Source: Herbaspirillum rubrisubalbicans | Lineage (GTDB): Bacteria > Pseudomonadota > Gammaproteobacteria > Burkholderiales > Burkholderiaceae_D | DNA: 64,000 nt | Assembly: GCF_003719195.1 (NCBI RefSeq) | Contig: NZ_CP024996.1 | Span: 5,518,001-5,582,000 of the forward strand | Direction: 5' to 3' | Part shown: piece after piece, positions 32,204 through 40,801 of the stretch | How positions within the stretch are numbered: the first letter of the stretch is position 1 | Layout of the letters: each line of letters starts with the position of its first letter | Translations under genes and position numbers: made by a program | Notes under the pieces: model-generated | Databases searched by the model: none | What the model was told of the DNA's origin: nothing | The model's input: only the letters and a program-made list of their open reading frames with translations

Positions 32204-33352
32204 CTAACGTCGATGCGGCGGCAGGATGCGGTAGCGCGCCATGCGCCGGTACAGCGTGGCGCGTGACATGCCCAGCAACTGGGCGGCGTGCTGGGCGCGC
32301 CATTTGCATTCGGTCAGCGCGGCCACAATCTGGTCGCGTTCCTGGCGGGCGCTGGCATCGATGGCCGAGGCACTCTCCGCCTGTGCCGGCGTGGTCACCG
32401 GCACCGGTCGCGCCGGTCGCACGGCGCGCGGTACCGGTGCCCGCACGCGGCCATACAGCGTGGCACCGCCATGCAGCCGCAACAGATGCAGACCTTGCAG
32501 GGCGCGGCGGTCGAGCAGGCGTTCGAAGTGCAGGTCAAACACCTCGCCCAAGGGACGCGGCAAGCAATGCAAGCCATCGATGCATTCCCGTGCACGACGA
32601 TTGGCGGCGATGATATTGCCCAGCGCATCGAAGGCGATCAGGATTTCCGGTTGGGCCTCCACATAGTGGCGGCTGCGATGCACCAGCAGCACCCAGGCGC
32701 AGGCCATGGCGTTGAGGAAGTAGCCATCCTCGATCAGGGTCGCACTTTGCTGCACGATGCGGTTGACCAGGTTCTGGCTGTCACGCTCATCGGGCGAACG
32801 GATCGCCGAGGCATCGAGCACACCGATCAGTTCGCCCGCAGGCGAGAAGATGGGTGCGGCGCTGCAAGTGAGCGTGGTGAAGGCCGCGCGAAAATGGTCG
32901 CTTTTGTGGACCGTGATGGGCAAGGCATCCTGCAATACCGCAGCCACGCCACAGGTCCCCTCCTCGCTCTCGGACCAGCACGAACCGAGATAGAGCCCGG
33001 CGCGCTTGAAATCCTGGCGGCGTTCGCGGTCCACGCGGTAATCGATGGTGGTGCCGCCGGCATTGGTCAACATCACGCAATAGTCGGCCTCGCGCACGGT
33101 CTGGTGCAGCATTGACAGACATTGACCGGAGGCGCGCAGGAAATCTTCCTCGCCCTGCTGCACCTCACGCAATTGGCCCGAACTCAACACGCGTGGCCCG
33201 CTCATGTCGGCCGGGTCGAGATGATGCTGGTCCAGCGAGCGCAGGTAGGATGAGCTCAAGCGTTGCAGGTAGGGGCTGCTGACGCCGCCGGGCTTGCCTT
33301 CCAGCAAGCGGCGCACGCGTTCGAGATGACTGACTTTCGCAACGTAGGGCAT
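32204..33352 (-). CDS. GAF and Fis-type HTH transcriptional regulator (AcoR-like without AAA+ domain)
   Basis: 382 residues. The N-terminal half resembles AcoR-type activators (LRSLDQHHLDPADMSGPRVLSSGQL, then a GAF domain with GTCGVAAVLQDALPITVHKSDHF and CSAAPIFSPAGELIGVLDAS); the C-terminus has a Fis helix-turn-helix (ALTECKWRAQHAAQLLGMSRATLYRRM). The central sigma-54 ATPase is missing, so it cannot activate RpoN promoters itself. The start at 33352 is preceded by AGGAG. It probably controls the monooxygenase gene downstream and perhaps its own promoter (palindrome at 33521-33538). Confidence 0.8.
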   Translation of the reverse strand: MPYVAKVSHLERVRRLLEGKPGGVSSPYLQRLSSSYLRSLDQHHLDPADMSGPRVLSSGQLREVQQGEEDFLRASGQCLSMLHQTVREADYCVMLTNAGGTTIDYRVDRERRQDFKRAGLYLGSCWSESEEGTCGVAAVLQDALPITVHKSDHFRAAFTTLTCSAAPIFSPAGELIGVLDASAIRSPDERDSQNLVNRIVQQSATLIEDGYFLNAMACAWVLLVHRSRHYVEAQPEILIAFDALGNIIAANRRARECIDGLHCLPRPLGEVFDLHFERLLDRRALQGLHLLRLHGGATLYGRVRAPVPRAVRPARPVPVTTPAQAESASAIDASARQERDQIVAALTECKWRAQHAAQLLGMSRATLYRRMARYRILPPHRR

Positions 33353-33663
33353 GATGGCTCCTGACAATACGTAACCGCCGTTACCACCGTCACCGAAGAT
33401 GAGGCAGGTTCAGACGATGTGAGGCGAGATGCAGCAGGGTGATGCGATGGGTGACGCGATGGGTGACGTTGTAGCACAGCGTGCGCAGGGAGTTGTCCTG
33501 CGGCGCAGCATGGCGGGGTGGTGAGACGCTTGTCTCACGCGTGGTCTGCGCGGCAATCCCGCAAAAAGCCGAAGTGATCTGGCAAAAACTGCCGTTCCCT
33601 CGACTTTGCTGGTGCGATCAGGCAATTTGCGGCTCTTCACCACCCTTGTCATGGAGGTCTGCC
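33353..33663. promoter_or_regulatory. Divergent control region with palindrome and 12-bp tandem repeat
   Basis: 311 bp between the GAF-Fis regulator and the small two-gene operon. It holds a perfect palindrome GTGAGAC-GCTT-GTCTCAC (33521-33538), a plausible operator, and two adjacent copies of GCGATGGGTGAC (33444-33455, 33456-33467). A ribosome binding site GGAGG (33653-33657) belongs to the next gene. Confidence 0.5.
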
Positions 33664-33957
33664 TTGAACACTGCTGCCATCGAAACCATCGTGGTCGAAG
33701 CCACGACTGATGAAAAGAAGCTCATCGCCAGCAAGGCCAGGAAGCTGGGGCTGCAGGTCTCGGAATTGATGCGCCTGGGAGCCGTCACCTACGAGGCCGG
33801 GCAGATGGAAGAAGAACTGGAGGCACTGGCGGCGCTGGCCCAGGAAGCCGCCGAACGGGCCGCGGCCAGCATCGATGAGACGTTGGCCTTCGTGGCCGCC
33901 AGCAATGCACGCATCGCCGCGCTGGAAGCTGATGCGCCACCTGCCAGGAGGCCATGA
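33664..33957 (+). CDS. Small protein with ribbon-helix-helix-like N-terminus and coiled coil
   Basis: 97 residues if translation starts at TTG 33664, which is 6 bp after GGAGG; no suitable ATG exists, and the frame further upstream reads like non-coding sequence. Residues 8-40 (VVEATTDEKKLIASKARKLGLQVSELMRLGAV) resemble the RHH fold of MobC or antitoxin proteins. Residues 45-88 are a strongly charged Ala/Glu helix likely to form a coiled coil. The stop overlaps the next start (ATGA), so the two small proteins are made together. I do not know its function. Confidence 0.6.
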   Translation: MNTAAIETIVVEATTDEKKLIASKARKLGLQVSELMRLGAVTYEAGQMEEELEALAALAQEAAERAAASIDETLAFVAASNARIAALEADAPPARRP

Positions 33958-34148
33958 TGTTCGGCCTCACCAGCCGTCTCTGGAGCGCCCTGGCCACCAT
34001 CATCAAGCTGGAGGACAAGGTAGGCCGTCAGAGTGAAGCCTTGCGCCAGCAACAGGTGCGCATCGAGAACCTGACCGAGCGCGTCATCAGGCTGGAGACC
34101 TTGCTGGAGCTGATCGTGCGCACCAACGACTTCAAGCGCCTGAACTAG
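33954..34148 (+). CDS. Small coiled-coil protein, partner of the preceding gene
   Basis: 64 residues. A short hydrophobic N-terminus (MMFGLTSRLWSALATIIKLED) is followed by a heptad-like helix (ALRQQQVRIENLTERVIRLETLLELIV). Two adjacent ATG codons (33954 and 33957) can start it; the first overlaps the previous stop. It is the last gene before a bidirectional terminator. The pair looks like a toxin-antitoxin or a small structural complex, but no family was recognised. Confidence 0.55.
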   Translation: MMFGLTSRLWSALATIIKLEDKVGRQSEALRQQQVRIENLTERVIRLETLLELIVRTNDFKRLN

Positions 34149-34160
34149 GGCCTGTTCCAA

Positions 34161-34195
34161 AGAAAAAACCCGCATCGCGTTGTCGATGCGGGTTT
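34161..34195. terminator. Bidirectional terminator
   Basis: 11-bp stem AACCCGCATCG (34167-34177) / CGATGCGGGTT (34184-34194), loop of 6. A-run on the left serves the minus-strand gene and TTTCGTCTTT on the right serves the plus-strand operon. Confidence 0.8.
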
Positions 34196-34233
34196 CGTCT
34201 TTCTGGCGTCCAGCGGCGAAGGTCCAGCAATCT

Positions 34234-35079
34234 TTACAACGGAATCTGCGCCGGCACTTCCTCCGGCTTCACCCCGGAGAGCTTTTGCAGGTTGCCCAGC
34301 ACGGTCGGCTTGATCTTGCCGGCGGCGCGCTCGGCGGCGATCCACTTGTTGACGGCCTCGGCCCAGGCCTTGTCGTCTTCCTTGGGCAGGCCGATGTTGG
34401 TGGAGGTGGCCTCCAGCGGCTGCGGTACGGTCATCTTGCCCAGAGCAGGATTCTTCTTGAGGATGTTCAGCGCCAGCAACCACACCAGCACCTGCGCATC
34501 GACCCGGCCGGTCTGCAGCGCCAGGGTGGCGTCATCGGCCTTTTCCAGGCGCACGATGGTGGCATGGGGACAGACACGGCTGACCAACTGGTCATGCGAA
34601 GAACCGATATCCACGCCGATCTTCACCTCAGGCTTGTCGAGGTCGGCCCAGGTCTTGAATTCCTTCTTGGAGACGATGGTGAAGGCATTGAGGAACAGCG
34701 GCTCGGAAAAATTGATCACCTCGCGCCGCGCCGGGGTCGGGTTCATGCCGAAGAACAGGTCGATCTTGTGCGTCTGCAGGTCCAGTACCGAATTGCCCCA
34801 GGTGGTCTCGGTGATGTCCAGCTTGACGTTGAGGCTGGCCGCCAGGCTCCTGGCGAAATCGATCATGAAGCCGCCCCATTCACCGCTGGCCAGATCCTTG
34901 TTGTAGTACGGCGCAGCCCCACGCACCGCACCGATGCGCAGGGTCTTGGTGCGCTGCACGCGGGCTAAGGTGGGCTCGGCGGCACCGCTCGCAGTGGCGG
35001 CCTGGGCGAAGACCTTGGGCATGGCGGTGGCGGCGGCAAGTCCGGCCACGCCGGTGATGAAACTGCGACGATTGCTCAT
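34234..35079 (-). CDS. Polar amino-acid ABC transporter substrate-binding protein
   Basis: 281 residues starting MSNRRSFITGVAGLAAATA, a Tat-like signal (twin Arg) or Sec signal with cleavage after FAQA. The mature part is a type-II periplasmic binding protein (LRIGAVRGAAPYYNKD ... GEWGGFMIDFARSLAASL ... KIDLFFGMNPTPARREVINFSEP). The start is chosen by the signal peptide and GGGAGAA upstream; the frame continues uselessly to 35385. It may serve the permease/ATPase pair at 28774-30223, 4 kb away, but this is unproven. Confidence 0.85.
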   Translation of the reverse strand: MSNRRSFITGVAGLAAATAMPKVFAQAATASGAAEPTLARVQRTKTLRIGAVRGAAPYYNKDLASGEWGGFMIDFARSLAASLNVKLDITETTWGNSVLDLQTHKIDLFFGMNPTPARREVINFSEPLFLNAFTIVSKKEFKTWADLDKPEVKIGVDIGSSHDQLVSRVCPHATIVRLEKADDATLALQTGRVDAQVLVWLLALNILKKNPALGKMTVPQPLEATSTNIGLPKEDDKAWAEAVNKWIAAERAAGKIKPTVLGNLQKLSGVKPEEVPAQIPL

Positions 35080-35377
35080 TCTGGATTCTCCCTGTTTTGG
35101 CGGTGGTCTGCGCCCGGTCATGGCCGGACGGCTTGGTCGATTGTAGCCCAGCAGCAAGCCGGTCGCCTGACATGGCTGAACGAAAATTGACAGCCTGCGC
35201 CCTGATGCGAGCGCCATTGAAGATTTTTTTACAGTCGCACCCTCCGGGTAAAACCGGGTAAGCCCGCCCCACCAGAGCCGGCTGCGCGGGTAGGCTTGCC
35301 TTGCCACGTCGATGCCACAGAGCAATTCTGATGACGCCACACGGGCAGCGGCGTAACGAGGACAACAGGGGTAACTC

Positions 35378-35704
35378 ATGCGCAATGAACATCATCGACA
35401 CCGCCGCCGTGCGGGCAGCCTGGTCGTGGCCTGCCTGGGTGCTGCGGCACTGGGCGGCTGTGCCAACTTCAGCGAAGTCAGCGCCGAACACGACGACCTC
35501 TACATGGTCTCGGCCACCGGCGTGAGCTATACCATGTCCATTGCCGCCCTGACCTCGGCCGCCCGCGACAAGGCCAGCGCCTTCTGCGGCAAGCAACAGA
35601 TGCAGGCCGATCTGCGCCAGCTCATTCGCGGCTGGCGACCGATGCAGGTGGAGCTGTATTTCCGTTGCAAGCCCATGGGACTGAGCCTGCAGGCGTTGCT
35701 CTAG
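35378..35704 (+). CDS. Small hypothetical lipoprotein
   Basis: 108 residues. After a basic N-terminus (MRNEHHRHRRRAG) comes a lipoprotein signal with lipobox LGGC. The mature 80 residues contain two further Cys (CGKQQ and FRCKPMG) that could pair in the periplasm. I do not recognise a family. Its stop codon TAG at 35702-35704 is interleaved with the stop of the convergent gene, in the palindrome CTAG. Confidence 0.6.
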   Translation: MRNEHHRHRRRAGSLVVACLGAAALGGCANFSEVSAEHDDLYMVSATGVSYTMSIAALTSAARDKASAFCGKQQMQADLRQLIRGWRPMQVELYFRCKPMGLSLQALL

Positions 35705-37026
35705 CCAAGAGGGAAGTCACGTTCACGCAGCGGCAGGCCAGCGGCATCGAAACCATCGGCCAGGCGCAGCGCCGCCACGCCCAACGAAGTGACGGCATCG
35801 GCGGCATCGAACAGGGCTTCCTGCAGATCGCCATCGACCGCCTGGATCGAGCGCGCCAATTCACCTTGCGTGCCGCGCAAGACGATGTGCAGGCGGCTGC
35901 CCTCTGCCTCGTCGCCATCCTCGACGATGGCCAGGATGGCCGTGGCCTGGGCCGCCGTGGCGCCGGCCTGCGCCAGTCCTGCTTCCAGTTCGGAGAGCGT
36001 CTGCAAGGTGCGGTACTCGCCATTGCCGGTGCGCTTGGCGCCATGGAACAAGTCCTGGTAGAGGAAGTGCAACTGACACTGCGCCGCCTCGCCGGAGCTA
36101 CCCGTAAGGCATTGCTGCATCAGCGGCGTGACCTGCGCGCTCCACTGGCGGAAGCGCTCGGCGCGCGCTTCGAAGTAGGCGTCGGCAGCCTCCTCCTGCG
36201 GCGGAATGGCATAGAAGGGATCGTCCACGTCCTTCAATGCAAAGCCCAGCAGGAAGCGCAATTCCAGTGCCTCATCGTCGGCAGCAAAGCTGCTGGCCGG
36301 CCAGCCGCGCATACTGCGTTCGATGGCCGGCACGCTCAGGATCTTCTTGTCGGTCAGCGAAGCGAAGGCATCGCGATTCATGGCCTCGACTTCGCTGAAA
36401 CTCAGGGCATTGATCTCTTCTGGATGATAGAGATGGTGCACCAGCACCACGCGCGCCTGGGGGCTTTCCAGCCCACCCTCCTGCAGGCTGGCGCGCAAGG
36501 CATCGAAGGCATCGCCATCGGCTAACGCCTGTTCTGCGCGCAAGCCGCCGCGGGTGCGTACCAGCAGCGGGATCAGGAAGGCGTTGATTTCGAGCTCCTT
36601 GTCGCCCCGCCGCAGCACGATGATGTCGGCACCCTCTTCCACCACGTCCCGCAGGAAGGCGTGGCCGCGCTGATCGTCATAGCGTAGCTGTTCCAGGGCC
36701 TCATACAGGGTGTCATCGTCGCGCTCGCGCAGGGTATTGCGCACCATGCGCTCCAGCTCATCCTGGCCGATACGGCGACCGCGGCGGTCCGGCGCACTGG
36801 CGGCCACCGCACTGGCCAGCGCCACCATCTGCTGCACCCGCAGTTCATCTTCATCCAGGCTCTGCGAGGCGGCGTGCGCCTGATGCTGGCGGCGGCGTGC
36901 CGCCTCGGTGGAGACATGGGTACGCGGCTTGTCGCGCGCCGGCCCCTGCTTGGTCTGGCCCGCGGGCTTGGCATTGGCCTGCTGTTTGGCTTGTGGTTTG
37001 GCTTGCGGGCGTTTGGCTTGGTTCAT
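35701..37026 (-). CDS. DUF2863-like hypothetical protein
   Basis: 441 residues. The first 60 are low complexity (many QAKPQAKQQ repeats and basic residues); then a mostly helical acidic protein (LERMVRNTLRERDDDTLYEALEQLRYDD, ... LRADGFDAAGLPLRERDFPLG). The arrangement fits the DUF2863 family of Betaproteobacteria, as far as I can recall it. Start at 37026 follows GAGGAAGAA. No membrane segment is evident, so it is probably cytoplasmic. Confidence 0.6.
   Translation of the reverse strand: MNQAKRPQAKPQAKQQANAKPAGQTKQGPARDKPRTHVSTEAARRRQHQAHAASQSLDEDELRVQQMVALASAVAASAPDRRGRRIGQDELERMVRNTLRERDDDTLYEALEQLRYDDQRGHAFLRDVVEEGADIIVLRRGDKELEINAFLIPLLVRTRGGLRAEQALADGDAFDALRASLQEGGLESPQARVVLVHHLYHPEEINALSFSEVEAMNRDAFASLTDKKILSVPAIERSMRGWPASSFAADDEALELRFLLGFALKDVDDPFYAIPPQEEAADAYFEARAERFRQWSAQVTPLMQQCLTGSSGEAAQCQLHFLYQDLFHGAKRTGNGEYRTLQTLSELEAGLAQAGATAAQATAILAIVEDGDEAEGSRLHIVLRGTQGELARSIQAVDGDLQEALFDAADAVTSLGVAALRLADGFDAAGLPLRERDFPLG
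35702..35704. other. Interleaved stop codons of convergent genes
   Basis: The palindrome CTAG at 35701-35704 supplies TAG for the plus-strand lipoprotein gene and TAG for the minus-strand DUF2863-like gene. No terminator hairpin separates them. Confidence 0.85.
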
Positions 37027-37049
37027 TTCTTCCTCGCTCAGTTCAGCGG

Positions 37050-37979
37050 TCAGTTGTCGGTCGCTGCGCGACCGGGCAGCGTGGCCAGGAACATCCCGGC
37101 CAGCGCCACGGCAAATGCACCGGCCTGCAATGCCGAGAGGCGTTCTCCCAGCGCCAGCACCCCGACCACGGCGGCCGACACCGGCAGCATCACGGTAAAG
37201 ACGCCGGCACGCGCAGCCGGCACCACTTTCAATCCGGTCATCCACAGCCACACGGTCCACACGCTGGCCGCCAATCCATAGAACACCAGCAGCAACCAGA
37301 TGTTGAGCGGCACGGTGGAAAAATCGAATTTGAGTGCGGTGTAGAGTCCCATGGGCGTCATCAGCAACAGCCCCCACAGGTTGATGACCGCACTGATGCG
37401 CTTGGGTGTGAGTACGGCGGTAAGCTTCTTGCCGATGACCGCATAGGCGGCCTCGCACAGCACGGCACAGAACACCAGCACATTGCCCAGCCAGGCGTAT
37501 TGCGCAGGCGCAGCGCCACTGCTGCCGGCTGCACCATGCGTATCCTTGGCCAGCGACAGCAGGCCGATGCCGATCGCCCCGCAAGCCACCGCTCCCCACA
37601 CCCGCAGGCTGATCCTTTCCTTCAGGAAGACCCAGCTCATCACCGCCACCACGGCCGGGATGGACGACATGATCACCCCGGCCGAGACCGCATTGGTCAT
37701 CGACACGCCGGTGATCATGCACAGCGTGAAAAGGAAATTGCCGAGGAAGGATTCCAGGAAGACCAACCAGCGCGACTGGGTGGAGAGCGGCTGTTCAGCG
37801 GCCGGCTTTTTCATCCAGCGCAACATGGCCACGGCGCCGATGGCAAAGCGCAGCCAGGCCAGCAGGAACACCGGCAGCATCGCCGCCAGCGGCTTGGTCA
37901 GCGCGACGTAGGCGCCGACTAAGGACATGCTCAGGATCAGACAGCCGTAGCCCAGGGGGCGGCTGGGGGTGTAGCTCAT
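37050..37979 (-). CDS. EamA-type (DMT superfamily) metabolite exporter
   Basis: 309 residues, ten hydrophobic helices in two EamA repeats (AYVALTKPLAAMLPVFLLAWLRF ... VFLKERISLRVWGAVACGAIGIGLL and LPVSAAVVGVLALGERLSALQAGAFAVALAGMFLA). Members export amino acids, drugs or other metabolites. It starts upstream of the DUF2863-like gene (23 bp gap) and both may form one transcript. The substrate cannot be deduced. Confidence 0.85.
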   Translation of the reverse strand: MSYTPSRPLGYGCLILSMSLVGAYVALTKPLAAMLPVFLLAWLRFAIGAVAMLRWMKKPAAEQPLSTQSRWLVFLESFLGNFLFTLCMITGVSMTNAVSAGVIMSSIPAVVAVMSWVFLKERISLRVWGAVACGAIGIGLLSLAKDTHGAAGSSGAAPAQYAWLGNVLVFCAVLCEAAYAVIGKKLTAVLTPKRISAVINLWGLLLMTPMGLYTALKFDFSTVPLNIWLLLVFYGLAASVWTVWLWMTGLKVVPAARAGVFTVMLPVSAAVVGVLALGERLSALQAGAFAVALAGMFLATLPGRAATDN

Positions 37980-38113
37980 GTTGGGTGTGATGTTGGTCTC
38001 GGGGCCAGCAGCCGCGCAGGCGCTGGCGGATGGATTGAGCCAGCATTTTAACCGCTCGCGCGCGTTGCACTGCCGACGATGCTAGGGCCTGACCAAGAAC
38101 ACCCACCCCTGGT

Positions 38114-39493
38114 TCAGACCTGCTCCACCGCCGCCCCCACCCGGAACCCCGCCCCCACATGCTCTGGCGGCAAGGTCGCACCACGCTGGAACAGCTTTTC
38201 GCGCAGCGTTCCCTGGGCATATTCGCGCTTGTAGACACCACGCTCCTGCAACACCGGAATGACCAGTTCGATGAAGTCTTCGAAGCTCTCCGGGCTGACC
38301 GTGCGGGTCAGGTTGTAGCCATCGATGCCGGTGTCGTTCACCCAGCTTTCCAGTTCATCGGCGACGCGCTCGGGCGCACCTACGATGCTGGCGTAGCGGC
38401 CCCCCAGTTCCAGCTGCTGCAACAGCTTGCGCTTGGTCCAGTTCAGTTCCGGTTGGGTCACCACCTTGGTCAGCGATTCGATGGCATTGGTCTTGGCGGC
38501 GCGTATCGGTTCATCCAGTCCGTACTTTGAAAAGTCGATGCCGGTGCCTGCCGAGAAATGGGCCAGGCCCGCCTCGGGATTGGCATAGCGGGCATATTCG
38601 CGATACCGATCCTGGGCTTCCTGCTCGGTGCGCCCGGTGACCACGGTCAGGCCCATGAAGATCTTGATGGCCTGCGCATCGCGCCCCTCGCGCAGGGCGC
38701 CCTCGCGGATGCTCTGCACCAGCTTGCGGGTGGCGTCCTTGCTCTGGCTGGAGATGAAGACGCATTCGGCATGACGCGCACCAAAGGCTTGCCCACGCCC
38801 GGAGGAGCCGGCCTGGTACAGCACCGGGGTGCGCTGGCGCGAGGGTTCGCTCAGATGGATGCCTTCAACATGATAGTAGTCACCGTGGTGACTAATCGGA
38901 TGCACCTTGGCCGGATCGGCATAGATGCGCCGCGCACGGTCGCGCAGCACGGCGCCGTCTTCCCAGCTACCCTCCCACAGTTTGTAGACCACTTCCATGA
39001 ATTCATCGGCGCGGTCGTAGCGCTGGTCGTGTTCCAGTTGTTCGTGCAGGCCCATGGCGCGCGCGGCGCTGTCGAGATAACCGGTGACGATGTTCCAGCC
39101 CACCCGGCCACGGCTCAAATGATCCAGCGTGGACATGCGGCGCGCAAACAGGAACGGCGCTTCGTAGGTCAGGTTGGCGGTGACGCCAAAACCCAGGTGC
39201 TCGGTCACGGCCGCCATGGCCGAGACCAGCATGAGCGGGTCATTGACGGGCAACTGGATGGTCTCGCGCAGGGTCAGGTCGGTATTACCCTGGTAGACGT
39301 CATAGACCCCCACGATATCGGCCAGGAACAATCCATCGAACTTGCCGCGTTCCAGCAGGCGGGCCAGATCGGTCCAGTAAGTGACGTCGGTGTAATCCTG
39401 CGAGCGGTCGCGCGGATGCGTCCACAGGCCGTGGTTGATGTGGCTGACGCAATTCATGTTGAATGCGTTGAGCCGGATTTCCTTCTTGGCCAT
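38114..39493 (-). CDS. FMN-dependent monooxygenase, NtaA/SnaA/DszA family
   Basis: 459 residues of the bacterial luciferase-like fold. Typical stretches are LNAFNMNCVSHINHGLW, WTDLARLLERGKFDGLFLADIVGVYDVY, SRGRVGWNIVTGYLDSAARAMG and PVLYQAGSSGRGQAFGARHAECVFI. These enzymes use reduced FMN from a separate reductase to oxidise sulfur or nitrogen compounds such as dibenzothiophene sulfone or NTA. It is the last gene of a three-gene operon after two SfnB-type genes, so organosulfur use is likely. No flavin reductase gene is adjacent. Confidence 0.85.
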   Translation of the reverse strand: MAKKEIRLNAFNMNCVSHINHGLWTHPRDRSQDYTDVTYWTDLARLLERGKFDGLFLADIVGVYDVYQGNTDLTLRETIQLPVNDPLMLVSAMAAVTEHLGFGVTANLTYEAPFLFARRMSTLDHLSRGRVGWNIVTGYLDSAARAMGLHEQLEHDQRYDRADEFMEVVYKLWEGSWEDGAVLRDRARRIYADPAKVHPISHHGDYYHVEGIHLSEPSRQRTPVLYQAGSSGRGQAFGARHAECVFISSQSKDATRKLVQSIREGALREGRDAQAIKIFMGLTVVTGRTEQEAQDRYREYARYANPEAGLAHFSAGTGIDFSKYGLDEPIRAAKTNAIESLTKVVTQPELNWTKRKLLQQLELGGRYASIVGAPERVADELESWVNDTGIDGYNLTRTVSPESFEDFIELVIPVLQERGVYKREYAQGTLREKLFQRGATLPPEHVGAGFRVGAAVEQV

Positions 39494-39502
39494 GCGAGCT
39501 CC

Positions 39503-40759
39503 TCAGATCGCGCCGTGGCGCGGCGGCTTCTTGCCGTTCAAGACGTAGTTGCCGATGGCGTGGTATTTCCAGCGCACCGGGTCGTGCAGCGTATGGGTGC
39601 GAGCATTGCGCCAGTGACGGTCGAGATTGTGTTCGGACAGCGTCGATTGCGACCCGGCCAGCTCGAACAGTTTGCTGCCGGCCGCCAGCGACACCTCGGT
39701 AGTCAACACACGCGCTTCGGCCACGGCGATGGACGCTGCGGCGACGCTGTCCTCGTCAGGGGCATCCGCGGCGGCCTCGACCTTGCGCGCGGCACGGCGT
39801 ACCAGGGCTTCGGCGGCGTGCAATTGGATGGTCAGATCCCCCACTTCACGGATGGTCAGCGGATCGTCAGCGGCGCGCTGCACGCCGCTGTCGACCCAGG
39901 CCCGCGAGCGGGTGCGCACGAACTCCAGCAGGTCGGCATAGGCGGCGCGGGCGATGCCCAGGTCGATGGCGGCGTGCTGGAGCTGCGCCATGGGCCCCAA
40001 CTGGGTGGGCCGCGTAAAGGCGCTGGCAAACCCGATCACGGCCTCAGCAGGGACATGCACATTCTCGAACACGGCACTGCCGCTGCCAGTGGTGCGCTGG
40101 CCGAAGCCGGACCAGTCGTCGATGATGGTCAGGCCCGTTGCATGACGCGGCACGATGGCCAGTTGCTGCACACCGTCCTCATCGATCACCGAGGTCGGTA
40201 CCCAGTCGGCAAAGAGCGCGCCGGTCGCATAGAACTTGCGGCCATTGATGCGGTAGCCGGGGCCGTGTTCGTTGCGGGTAAGGCGGGTCTTGCGGTCATG
40301 CGAGGTCTTGGTGCCCAGTTCGGCCAGGGCATTGCCGAAGCGCTGGCCCTGCAACACCTGCTCGAAGAAGAAACGCTTCTGGGCATCGCTGCCATTGACC
40401 CGAATCACTTCCACCGCATAGAAATGGTTTTGCGGAATCTGTCCGATGGAACCATCGGCAGCGGACAGAGTGGCGATCACCTCGGCCAGGGTGCCGTAGG
40501 ACACCCCGGCACCGCCATATTCCTTGGGCACGGTGATGCCCCACAGGCCCGAGCGCACGTAGCGTTCCAGTTCATCCCAGGGCAACTTGCGTTCGCGGTC
40601 GCGCAAGGCGGCCTCGCCACGGAAGTCCTCGGCCAGTTGGCGGGCGCTGGCCAGCGCCTGGGCATCATCGCGGATGCGCGCCACCAGGCGCGGCGGTGTG
40701 GAGGAAGGCGGCGGCAGGGTATCGAGGGTGGTGGCGCTGAGCGCGGCGGTCTGGGTCAT
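39503..40759 (-). CDS. SfnB-type sulfur acquisition oxidoreductase (copy 1)
   Basis: 418 residues with the acyl-CoA dehydrogenase fold (SGLWGITVPKEYGGAGVSYGTLAEVIATLSAADGSIGQIPQNHFYAVEVI ... WSGFGQRTTGSGSAVFENVHV ... NLDRHWRNARTHTLHDPVRWKYHAIGNYVLNG). SfnB/DszC-like enzymes are flavin monooxygenases rather than true dehydrogenases. It lies 9 bp before the NtaA-like gene. It is clearly paralogous to the next upstream gene. Confidence 0.85.
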   Translation of the reverse strand: MTQTAALSATTLDTLPPPSSTPPRLVARIRDDAQALASARQLAEDFRGEAALRDRERKLPWDELERYVRSGLWGITVPKEYGGAGVSYGTLAEVIATLSAADGSIGQIPQNHFYAVEVIRVNGSDAQKRFFFEQVLQGQRFGNALAELGTKTSHDRKTRLTRNEHGPGYRINGRKFYATGALFADWVPTSVIDEDGVQQLAIVPRHATGLTIIDDWSGFGQRTTGSGSAVFENVHVPAEAVIGFASAFTRPTQLGPMAQLQHAAIDLGIARAAYADLLEFVRTRSRAWVDSGVQRAADDPLTIREVGDLTIQLHAAEALVRRAARKVEAAADAPDEDSVAAASIAVAEARVLTTEVSLAAGSKLFELAGSQSTLSEHNLDRHWRNARTHTLHDPVRWKYHAIGNYVLNGKKPPRHGAI

Positions 40760-40801
40760 GACGATTCGGTGTCGAAGAGAAAGGAAGGCGCAGGACGAAG
40801 A

